The notes below the pieces were generated by a model. That model did not search any database, was not told the DNA's origin, and saw only the letters and a program-made list of their open reading frames with translations. Shown here in pieces: positions 1 through 4,895 of a stretch of DNA of 5,949 nt (the first letter of the stretch is position 1; the number at the start of each line of letters is the position of its first letter). The stretch lies in contig CAZBJB010000061.1 of NCBI GenBank assembly GCA_964492105.1, positions 1-5,949 on the forward strand. Direction: 5' to 3'. The position numbers and the translations under genes are program-made. The stretch comes from JAUZQZ01 sp964492105 (GTDB taxonomy: Bacteria; Pseudomonadota; Zetaproteobacteria; Mariprofundales; Mariprofundaceae).

Positions 1-144
1 GAGTATGGCTCGGTGCGTGAGCTGATTGACGCACTGCGGTACTACTTTGAGTTCTGCAATTTTGAACGACGGCATCAGTCGCTGGATGATCAGACACCTG
101 CAGAGGTGTATTACGGTGAGCAACAACTGGCCAAGGTGGCTTAG
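1..144 (+). CDS. IS3-family transposase OrfB, C-terminal end (partial at window edge)
   Basis: This is the last 47 codons of a DDE transposase that begins outside the window; reading frame 1 is open from base 1 to the TAG at 142-144. The protein carries the C-terminal signature of the IS3-family integrase core: a Tyr/Phe-rich segment, then N-F-E-R-R-H-Q-S-L about residues 20-28 of the fragment, then T-P-A-E-V-Y about residues 32-37. In this family that region follows the last catalytic Glu of the DDE triad, which itself lies upstream of the window. The enzyme cuts and joins element ends during copy-out/paste-in transposition. Whether the whole gene is intact cannot be judged here. The family call is firm; the subgroup is not assigned. 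Confidence 0.88.
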   Translation, partial: EYGSVRELIDALRYYFEFCNFERRHQSLDDQTPAEVYYGEQQLAKVA

Positions 145-323
145 TGTTTAACGCTCACCAAAGACCTGTTCAGGAAACCTGTCGGCCCCCGGCTCCGCGC
201 ATCTTCCCCTACTGTGTAAGGGTGATGCGAAGATACAAGGATCAACAGGTTTCAGGACAAAATTGCGATAAAAAGCAACAGGAGGAACACGTCTTAAATC
301 ACCCGGAAAGCTGTCCTTGCAAT

Positions 324-336
324 GGGGTCCACTTCA
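324..336 (-). repeat. Probable right terminal inverted repeat of the IS3-family element
   Basis: GGGGTCCACTTCA, read on the opposite strand as TGAAGTGGACCCC, ends in the CA/TG dinucleotide typical of IS3 ends. It lies downstream of the transposase stop, as expected. The similarity may extend a few bases further inward (AAT at 321-323). The partner repeat is not in the window. Confidence 0.6.
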
Positions 337-375
337 GCTCGGGAGAGTGATGTATTACCTAGATCCCGCAAGGGC

Positions 376-405
376 TTGGCGAGTAGGCATCAATCTGTCT
401 ATGAT
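376..405 (+). promoter_or_regulatory. Candidate sigma-70 promoter for the cinA-type gene
   Basis: A -35-like TTGGCG lies at 376-381 and a -10-like TATGAT (five of six consensus bases) at 400-405, with an 18-base spacer. The -10 box ends only 8 bases before the ATG at 414, so transcription would start at or within a base or two of the start codon, giving a leaderless or nearly leaderless mRNA. This fits the absence of a Shine-Dalgarno sequence ahead of 414. The site lies outside the inserted element, so the gene may have kept its own promoter. Prediction by eye only. Confidence 0.4.
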
Positions 406-413
406 GGTAGCCG

Positions 414-1157
414 ATGAACAAACACCAAACTGCCGCCATGTTGATTATCGGCAACGAAATCCTTTCAGGCCGAACGCGTGAGGAAAATGGTTGGCTGAGT
501 GCGCGGAAGCTCTTTGAACGCGGCTGCAAGCTGACTGAAATCGCCATCGTGCCGGATGCCAGATACGCCATTGCCGAATCGCTGAACAGGCTGCGGAACA
601 ACCATGATGCAGTCATTACCAGTGGTGGCATCGGCCCGACGCACGATGACATCACCATGGATGCCGTGGCCGAGGCATTCAGCGTTTCCCTGGAGGAGCA
701 CCGCGACATCGTGCAGGCGATGGCCGAGCATTACGGAAAGGACGGCATGAACGAAGGGCAACGACGCATGTCGAACGTTCCGGAAGGAGCCAGATTGATA
801 CGCTGCGAAAGGACGATTGTGCCGGGGGCGCATATCGGCAACGTGTATGTGCTGGCCGGTGTGCCGGACATCTTTGCTTCGCAGCTGGACGCGATTCTGG
901 ATGATTTCGGCGGCAGAGGATTTGAACGGCGGGAGATCGAGATTGCCCTGCCGGAAAGCAGCTTTGCGCTACGGCTGGAGGAAATCCAGCGGCAATTCCC
1001 CGATGTTGAAATCGGTTCCTACCCGAGCCACTGCGGCCACCGGCCCTGTGGCAAAATTTGTCTAAGCGGAAAAAACAGCGCACGGATCAGCGCAGCTGCA
1101 AAACGGGTGAGCGCCATGCTCGCATCTATGGCCCGGACGATTCATGAATCGGCGTGA
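414..1157 (+). CDS. CinA N-terminal-type protein (MoCF/molybdopterin-binding domain; competence/damage-inducible protein A family)
   Basis: A 247-residue cytoplasmic protein of the MoaB/MogA-like fold. The N-terminus has the family's opening strand A-M-L-I-I-G-N-E-I-L-S-G (8-19). The ligand-binding signature T-S-G-G-I-G-P-T-H-D-D is at 69-79, and an A-G-V-P-type motif lies near 147-150. The C-terminal third (G-S-Y-P at about 201-204, then an Ala-rich helix) matches the extra domain of the short CinA-type proteins. The separate PncC-like nicotinamide-nucleotide amidase domain of full CinA is absent, so this is the short form, and its substrate is not well established (family knowledge). ATG 414 is the first possible start: in-frame stops lie at 402-404 and 408-410. 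There is no Shine-Dalgarno sequence. The gene lies just behind an IS end and converges on the ThiE-like gene. Confidence 0.88.
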   Translation: MNKHQTAAMLIIGNEILSGRTREENGWLSARKLFERGCKLTEIAIVPDARYAIAESLNRLRNNHDAVITSGGIGPTHDDITMDAVAEAFSVSLEEHRDIVQAMAEHYGKDGMNEGQRRMSNVPEGARLIRCERTIVPGAHIGNVYVLAGVPDIFASQLDAILDDFGGRGFERREIEIALPESSFALRLEEIQRQFPDVEIGSYPSHCGHRPCGKICLSGKNSARISAAAKRVSAMLASMARTIHESA

Positions 1158-1164
1158 TGATTGC

Positions 1165-1194
1165 GCCTGCCTGTGCGTGCCGCACGCAGACAGG
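1165..1194. repeat. Imperfect stem-loop just after the cinA-type stop codon
   Basis: Eight bases after the TGA, GCCTG (1165-1169) pairs with CAGGC (1190-1194). Inside that, TGCGTG (1174-1179) pairs with CACGCA (1183-1188) around a three-base CCG loop, leaving a small internal loop. Its place fits an mRNA 3' end. No T-run follows on either strand, so it is not a standard intrinsic terminator. It could protect the 3' end of the transcript or contribute to Rho-dependent termination. Confidence 0.4.
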
Positions 1195-1197
1195 CCG

Positions 1198-1281
1198 GAT
1201 CCTTGTTCGCAACGGATTCCAAGGAGGGACCCGTAGCCATGCATACGGGCAACTGACGAGGGATTTGTTGCGAACAAAGGA
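1198..1281. repeat. Nested inverted-repeat element with an internal Shine-Dalgarno sequence
   Basis: CCTTGTTCGCAAC (1201-1213) is the inverse complement of GTTGCGAACAAAGG (1267-1280) apart from one bulged base: a 13-bp stem closing a 53-base interior. Within it CCCGTA (1230-1235) pairs exactly with TACGGG (1244-1249) around an 8-base loop. AAGGAGG (1221-1227), perfectly complementary to the 16S rRNA 3' end, precedes an ATG (1239-1241) placed in that loop. The frame it opens is five codons long (M-H-T-G-N) and ends at 1254-1256. TCCTTG (1200-1205) could instead pair with CAAGGA (1220-1225), covering the Shine-Dalgarno sequence. The pairings are visible directly; any function is unknown. Confidence 0.55.
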
Positions 1282-1335
1282 ACAAGCAAGGACGCGGCGG
1301 TATTTACGAATAGTTCAGGCTAGAGCGCCTGTCAG

Positions 1336-1366
1336 AAAAAGAGTGAACCGCAACATACGCAGGGTT
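1336..1366 (-). terminator. Weak candidate terminator for the ThiE-like gene
   Basis: Read on the - strand, AACC (1366-1363) pairs with GGTT (1349-1346) with a further GC/GC pair inside, and a run of five T (1340-1336) follows shortly after. The stem is short and interrupted, so this is a weak prediction. It lies 16-46 bases beyond the stop codon of the ThiE-like gene, where a terminator would be expected. Confidence 0.25.
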
Positions 1367-1381
1367 GTGCAACATAACAGG

Positions 1382-1990
1382 TCAATGCAGTTCCGACAGA
1401 CACCGGGCGGCACGTTCCGGATCATCCGCATCCAGGATGGCCCCGATCACTGCCACACCCAAACCTGCAAGCTGTTTCCTGTTCTCCGGTGTGATGCCGC
1501 CCAGCGCGATGACGGGCAGTTTTGCACCTTTTGCCAGCCGCATGAACCGGGGCGCCCCGATTTGTCGTGCCTGTGGATGGCTTGAGGTGGGAAACACCGG
1601 TGAAAGCAACGCAAAATCTGCCCCGAAATGTATCGCTTGTTCCAGTTCTTCGATACCGTGGCACGACGTTGAAATGGTCATTCCATCATGGTTCAACCAT
1701 TTACGTATAGCCGGAATCTCATCCATATTCGTGGCAGCCACATGCACGCCATCCGCCCCCACGGCTCGCGCAATATCGGCCTGACTATGCACAATCAGTA
1801 ATGCGTTATGCGCCATCGACATCGTTCTTAATCGCGAACAAATAACCAGCAGGAGGGCACTGTCCATCTGCTTCTCACGTACCAGTACGGCGTCCACACC
1901 ACCACATAAGGACGCTTCCACAGCCCCAAAGAACCGTCCGCATTCCATGCGTGGTGAATCTGTAATCAGGATCAGTTCAGGAATCGACAA
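1382..1990 (-). CDS. ThiE/TenI-like protein (thiamine-phosphate synthase superfamily)
   Basis: A 202-residue TIM-barrel protein of the ThiE/TenI superfamily. Visible landmarks are the first strand L-I-L-I-T-D (6-11), V-R-E-K (37-40), G-A-D-G-V-H (78-83), S-C-H-G-I-E-E-L (109-116), the phosphate-binding S-P-V-F-P-T (130-135) and A-L-G-G-I (162-166). True ThiE joins a thiazole phosphate to the pyrimidine diphosphate to give thiamine phosphate. Here the family's N-D motif after the third strand reads V-H-S-Q, and V-H-L-G-Q-x-D reads V-H-V-A-A-T. Those are metal- and pyrimidine-binding positions, so activity is doubtful. The S-C-H and S-S-H-P sequences recall the barrel fused to some MutT-type Nudix proteins. 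The start is TTG 1990, because an in-frame TAA lies six bases upstream; AGGA is 11 bases away. It follows the DUF2782 gene by 50 bases. Confidence 0.8.
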   Translation of the reverse strand: MSIPELILITDSPRMECGRFFGAVEASLCGGVDAVLVREKQMDSALLLVICSRLRTMSMAHNALLIVHSQADIARAVGADGVHVAATNMDEIPAIRKWLNHDGMTISTSCHGIEELEQAIHFGADFALLSPVFPTSSHPQARQIGAPRFMRLAKGAKLPVIALGGITPENRKQLAGLGVAVIGAILDADDPERAARCLSELH

Positions 1991-2040
1991 AAATTATCCA
2001 TTCCTGGTAACTACTCAGCAGGGTCGATGCAGTTACGCAT

Positions 2041-2442
2041 TCAGAAACGTTTAATCACCCACTCAGGCGGTTCCCTGTATTTATAGCCTCCCGGCATTCG
2101 CCGTTCAAAATGACCGTTGCCATTCCTGTCATAAAGATAATAGGGCGGCGTACCAATAGCCGGACTGATCTTGACCATATACACGTGTCCGTGCAGGGAA
2201 TACTCCTCCACCATTGCCCCATCCTTGCGCTTGAAGGCACGAACCTGCACCCCCTCGTTGCCATGAGGAGGCGAGAGCTGTTTGTTCAGATTGGTTTCAC
2301 CACCGGATGGATGTACCGTTTCCAGGGTTTCGGATGTATTCTTCACTTCCGTTGGCAGTGATAGTGCCGTGGATCGATCCGCCGCTGTCACAGTAAAGAC
2401 GGGCATGCATATCAGGAATACAAGAAAAAGGTAACAGATCAT
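2041..2442 (-). CDS. DUF2782-family secreted protein of unknown function
   Basis: A 133-residue protein with an N-terminal signal peptide: a hydrophobic run L-F-L-V-F-L-I-C-M-P-V-F over about residues 5-16 and a likely cleavage near T-A-A (18-21), implying export to the periplasm. A polar linker rich in Ser, Thr and Pro (22-60) follows. The C-terminal domain (62-133) carries the DUF2782 pattern: E-E-Y-S-L-H-G-H-V-Y-M-V-K-I, then P-P-Y-Y-L-Y-D-R-N-G-N-G-H-F-E-R-R, then P-P-E-W-V-I close to the end. The D-x-N-x-N-G-x-F stretch resembles a calcium-loop sequence, but binding is not shown. The family is common in gamma- and betaproteobacteria and has no established role. An ATG at 2442 keeps the signal peptide; a downstream Met at residue 13 would destroy it. 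It is probably co-transcribed with the ThiE-like gene. Confidence 0.82.
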   Translation of the reverse strand: MICYLFLVFLICMPVFTVTAADRSTALSLPTEVKNTSETLETVHPSGGETNLNKQLSPPHGNEGVQVRAFKRKDGAMVEEYSLHGHVYMVKISPAIGTPPYYLYDRNGNGHFERRMPGGYKYREPPEWVIKRF

Positions 2443-2779
2443 ATTCCTGAGTATAGACGAAACACTAGATCTTACACAACTAAAGTTTCACCGTTTCTGA
2501 ACTGATTCATTTACGCGACCATGCGCAGAGTAGCACGGCAACGGGTAATTTTCCGATCAAGTCCCAAATGTGCTGTGAATCTATTCCCCGTCTAAATCGT
2601 GTACGTTCGGGGTCTGATCCAGGATTGTAGCATCTGGCCATGGCAGGCCAAAATCGGGGCTTACCATCGGATTTGGCATAGTGAAGAGTTGTTGGGCGAA
2701 TCCGTGGAGAGCCGCGGTTCTCTTGCGCGCCGGGCACGCGGAATGATGATTAAATTGTCATCCAATACATAGGATCCTC
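2443..2779. other. 337-base stretch without a recognisable gene
   Basis: Apart from the DUF2782 promoter at its left end I see no gene I can support. The - strand has an open frame of 76 codons (2507-2737) encoding an Arg- and Pro-rich protein with a hydrophobic tail. It shows no family signature I know and no Shine-Dalgarno sequence. It could be a remnant of an element or chance. I looked for a TPP riboswitch ahead of the ThiE-like operon (CTGAGA and the paired ACCTGATC-type sequence) and found neither. The right edge adjoins the broken IS110 transposase, so part of this DNA may have arrived with that element. Confidence 0.5.
2450..2479 (-). promoter_or_regulatory. Candidate sigma-70 promoter for the DUF2782 gene
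   Basis: On the - strand, TTGTGT (2479-2474) and TATACT (2455-2450) are separated by 18 bases. The -10 box ends seven bases before the ATG at 2442, so the mRNA would begin at about the start codon. AGGA lies only two bases before that ATG, too close for a normal ribosome binding site. This is the second gene in the window with a leaderless-looking arrangement. Confidence 0.45.
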
Positions 2780-3336
2780 TTGCAAAACTCTGGGTGGATG
2801 AGCGGCATATCGGCATCGGAGAAGAACCGGATGCATAAGGTGCTGAACGATGGAGGCATACGGCTTGGTGTTGTCGTCAGCGATATTCCTGGCCAGTCCG
2901 CCCGCGCCATGGTCAAGGCCTTGATTGCCGACAAACCAGCGATTGCTGTGCTGCAATATGCAAGCAATCGACTGAAGACACCACGCAAGGAAATCCTTGA
3001 TGCCTTACAGGGAGAACTGAGCGAGTGTCACATCTTCGTGCTGAACGAATTGATGCACCACATCGAAGAGCTTGAAGCACGCATGATCAGATTTGACTGT
3101 CGATTGCTGGATGGGCTGGAAAAGGAGCGTAATGTGCTACAATTGCTCTGCACCATCCCCGGTATCGACATCACGGGCGCCGCCATGTTGCTGGTGGAGA
3201 TTGAAACGGACATGAGCGCCTTTGGCAGTGCGAGCAGGCTGGCCTCGTGGGTGGGCATCTGCCCCGGCAACAATGAATCCGCCGGTAAACGCAAGACAGG
3301 TTGAACGCGACAAGGGAACCGATATGTGCGTCGTAG
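2780..3336 (+). pseudogene. IS110-family transposase remnant (N-terminal domain lost, internal stop)
   Basis: The readable protein (174 residues to the TGA at 3302-3304) matches the middle and C-terminal part of IS110-family transposases: E-K-N-R-M-H-K-V-L-x-D-G-G-I-R-L from about residue 14, a helical linker (about 60-120), T-I-P-G-I-D at about 126-131, and W-V-G-I-C-P-G-N-N-E-S-A-G-K-R-K-T-G at the end. Ser 167 in E-S-A-G is the likely conserved serine of the Tnp domain. The RuvC-like DEDD domain that should precede it is missing: family similarity starts near 2810 and an in-frame stop lies at 2747-2749. Beyond the TGA the frame continues as T-R-Q-G-N-R-Y-V-R-R, matching the usual T-R-K-G-N-P-Y-V-R-R, so a CGA-to-TGA change is likely. 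Similarity then stops at about 3336. Not functional. Confidence 0.85.
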
Positions 3337-3345
3337 AGTTAACGC

Positions 3346-3360
3346 TCCGGCGGGTTTTTT
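3346..3360 (+). other. Orphan terminator-like right arm (G/C run plus seven T)
   Basis: GGCGGG followed by TTTTTTT looks like the second half of an intrinsic terminator, but the complementary first arm (CCCGCC) is not upstream. Only a weak pairing of AAC with GTT is available. It begins about ten bases after the point where the IS110 similarity breaks off, so the first arm may have been lost at that junction. Confidence 0.3.
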
Positions 3361-3415
3361 TATTGCATTGAATATGGTGGATACGGGGTGCAAGCATCGG
3401 GTTCGTATGGTGTTT

Positions 3416-3459
3416 CGACCCGCCATGACGTCACCTTGCCGGTGATGAGGGATGGGTCG
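3416..3459. repeat. Imperfect stem-loop downstream of pheA
   Basis: CGACCC (3416-3421) pairs with GGGTCG (3454-3459). Inside, TCACC (3431-3435) pairs with GGTGA (3441-3445) around a five-base loop. CGACCCG could instead pair with CGGGTTCG at 3398-3405 with one bulge, an exclusive alternative. It lies 28-71 bases past the pheA stop, where a 3' end would form. No T-run follows on the - strand, so it is not a standard terminator. Confidence 0.35.
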
Positions 3460-3486
3460 GAATGCCGGATGAATATTTCCGCTACG

Positions 3487-4581
3487 TTACAATCGCGCCG
3501 CTACGGGATAGGAACCCAGCACCTTGAGAAAACTGTCCGGCAGGGTACGAATCTCAGCCAGCGCCGCCGCTACTTCCTCATCATCCCTGTGTCCCTGCAG
3601 ATCCGCGAAGAAAATATATTCCCACATCTTCCTCTTTGAAGGGCGGGATTCGATGCGTGTCAGGCTGATATCACGCCGATGAAAAGGATCAAGCAAATCG
3701 TGTAAGGCACCCGGTCGATTCGGCATGGACATGACCAATGCCGTTTTGTCCTTACCGGACGGCGGAGAATCATGCTGACCAATCACCAGAAAACGGGTGG
3801 TATTGTTGTGATGGTCTTCAATATTTTTTTTCAGCACATTCAGATCCAGACGTTCGGCTGTTTCCAGCGAAGCAATAGCCGCCGCATGCTCCTGATGCAT
3901 TATTTGCTCGGCCGCGGTGGCTGTGGAGGCTCTTTCTTCCAGACGGGCATGTGGGAGGCGGGATTGTAGCCATTGTCTACATTGGCCCAGCACTTCCATT
4001 TTACTATATACAACCGAGATCTCTTCCAAATGACGCGTACTTGCCAGCAAATGATGATGAATTTCAAGCAATATCTCTGCGCAAATCGAGACATCGCGGT
4101 CGACAAATAAATCCAGGGTGCGCGTGACCGCGCCCTCAAAGGCGTTTTCCACCGGAACCACGCCATACGTAGCGCGCTCCGATTCAACTTCATCAAATAT
4201 TTCATCAAAATCCTTACAGGCAACATAGCGTGCCGTTGAACCGAACTGTTTGCGTGCCGCCACATACGTAAAGGTGCTTTCCGGCCCCAGATAAGTAATG
4301 GAAAGAGGCTGTTCAAGGGCAAGGCAGGATCCGATAATTTCACGGAAGATGCCGTGCAGAGCCGTATTCGAAATTATACCATGATTCTGCGCCAGTAAGC
4401 GGCGGATAATCTCCGCTTCACGGCTGGGAAGATAAAAAGGGGCATGGCCTTCGACCTGTTTGTGACTACCGATCCGGGCAGCCAGTGCTGCCCGCTGATG
4501 AATCAAATCAGATATTTGATCGTCAATGGTATCAATTTCCTGTCGCAATCCATCCATCATGATGTTCCCGGACTTGCTCAT
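3487..4581 (-). CDS. pheA: Bifunctional chorismate mutase/prephenate dehydratase (P-protein)
   Basis: A 364-residue cytoplasmic enzyme that converts chorismate to prephenate and then to phenylpyruvate, the committed steps to phenylalanine. The AroQ mutase domain (about 8-90) shows L-R-Q-E-I-D-x-I-D (12-20) with Arg13, Arg30 and Lys41 in the expected active-site spacing, R-E at 54-55 and G-S-C-L-A-L-E at 84-90. The dehydratase domain (about 94-275) has Y-L-G-P-E-S-T-F-T (97-105), P-V-E-N-A-F-E-G and the catalytic N-T-T-R-F region. An ACT domain follows, with G-A-L-H-D-L-L and I-E-S-R-P-S, the usual site of feedback inhibition by phenylalanine. The usual V-Y-S-H-P-Q reads V-Y-S-K-M-E, and G-T-F reads S-T-F. 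The start may be ATG 4581 (GAGG two bases ahead) or ATG 4560 (GGGAA four bases ahead); the shorter form begins closer to where P-proteins usually do. It is the last gene of the dapA cluster. Confidence 0.94.
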   Translation of the reverse strand: MSKSGNIMMDGLRQEIDTIDDQISDLIHQRAALAARIGSHKQVEGHAPFYLPSREAEIIRRLLAQNHGIISNTALHGIFREIIGSCLALEQPLSITYLGPESTFTYVAARKQFGSTARYVACKDFDEIFDEVESERATYGVVPVENAFEGAVTRTLDLFVDRDVSICAEILLEIHHHLLASTRHLEEISVVYSKMEVLGQCRQWLQSRLPHARLEERASTATAAEQIMHQEHAAAIASLETAERLDLNVLKKNIEDHHNNTTRFLVIGQHDSPPSGKDKTALVMSMPNRPGALHDLLDPFHRRDISLTRIESRPSKRKMWEYIFFADLQGHRDDEEVAAALAEIRTLPDSFLKVLGSYPVAARL

Positions 4582-4612
4582 GGCCTCGAAGCTACCAATC
4601 CGGTGATGAAAC

Positions 4613-4663
4613 TCAATCCTTCATCAGTATCCCAAAGGCGTGGAAAAGGAGACTGGTTGACAT
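4613..4663 (-). promoter_or_regulatory. Possible 16-codon leader peptide before pheA
   Basis: On the - strand AGGTG precedes an ATG at 4663 by five bases, opening a frame that reads MSTSLLFHAFGILMKD and ends at 4613. It contains two Phe codons (TTC, TTT). It begins four bases after the stop of the upstream membrane-protein gene and ends 31 bases before pheA. A 7-bp stem, TGATGAA (4626-4620 on the - strand) with TTCATCA (4610-4604), spans its last codons and stop. Phenylalanine leader peptides are known ahead of pheA, but they usually have runs of Phe and a following terminator, and neither is seen. It could be chance or a translational-coupling device. Confidence 0.3.
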
Positions 4664-4667
4664 GATT

Positions 4668-4895
4668 TCACCTGATTTTTCCGGAATCTAACTCGTCACG
4701 TACCCATTTATCGGATGAACCATAAAAGGTGGATTCGGCCAGTATCAGCGCTACGAAAAACACCGCAAGCACGAGGAATGCGCCCAGAAAACAGGTCACG
4801 GAATGCAGCAAACGACGCCATGAAAACTGGTAAAACCCTCTGTCCCGCCGATATCCCGGACTATTCATGGGTCGTAATTTTTCAGGGGTGGGCAC
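4668..4895 (-). CDS. Small single-pass membrane protein of unknown function
   Basis: I do not recognise this family. The product is 75 residues from GTG 4895, or 66 from ATG 4868. It has a basic N-terminus (R-R-D-R, then W-R-R), one strong hydrophobic segment over about residues 34-53 (F-L-G-A-F-L-V-L-A-V-F-F-V-A-L-I-L-A), and a short charged tail ending in D-E-L-D-S-G-K-I-R. The positive-inside rule places the N-terminus in the cytoplasm and the tail outside. The GTG start overlaps the end of dapA by 14 bases and has GGAG only one base ahead; the ATG lies 13 bases after the dapA stop with no Shine-Dalgarno sequence. Either way translation is probably coupled to dapA. In many gammaproteobacteria the gene after dapA is the lipoprotein bamC; this one is too short and has no lipobox. 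Confidence 0.6.
   Translation of the reverse strand: MPTPEKLRPMNSPGYRRDRGFYQFSWRRLLHSVTCFLGAFLVLAVFFVALILAESTFYGSSDKWVRDELDSGKIR

Larger units (their letters stand above)
1..336 (+). mobile_element. Right part of an IS3-family insertion sequence
   Basis: The transposase end (1-144) is followed by about 190 non-coding bases that finish in GGGGTCCACTTCA at 324-336. Read inward this is TGAAGTGGACCCC, the TG-starting type of terminal repeat seen in IS3-family elements, so I place the element's right end at about 336. The matching left end lies outside the window, so neither the repeat pairing nor the target-site duplication could be checked. A stem-loop at 198-229 (CGCATC with GATGCG, plus CCCT with AGGG) lies behind the transposase and may end its transcript, although no T-run follows. 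The element lies 77 bases ahead of the cinA-type gene. Confidence 0.7.

Noticed and set aside
144..350. Open frame of 68 codons starting with GTG over the transposase stop
   Set aside because: It runs through the IS end at 336 into flanking DNA, has no family signature and no ribosome binding site. It is best explained as chance.
359..1289. Several frames on both strands across the cinA-type gene and its downstream flank
   Set aside because: They are shadows of the + strand gene or run into the repeat-rich intergenic DNA, with no protein signatures.
2507..2737. - strand open frame of 76 codons
   Set aside because: No recognisable domain, no Shine-Dalgarno sequence and unlikely composition. 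Kept only as a remark on the gap, not as a gene.
2443..2779. TPP riboswitch ahead of the ThiE-like operon
   Set aside because: The conserved CTGAGA and the partner ACCTGATC-type sequences are absent on the relevant strand.
3398..3412. tRNA T-arm-like GGGTTCG
   Set aside because: No anticodon arm, acceptor stem or CCA-like end accompanies it.
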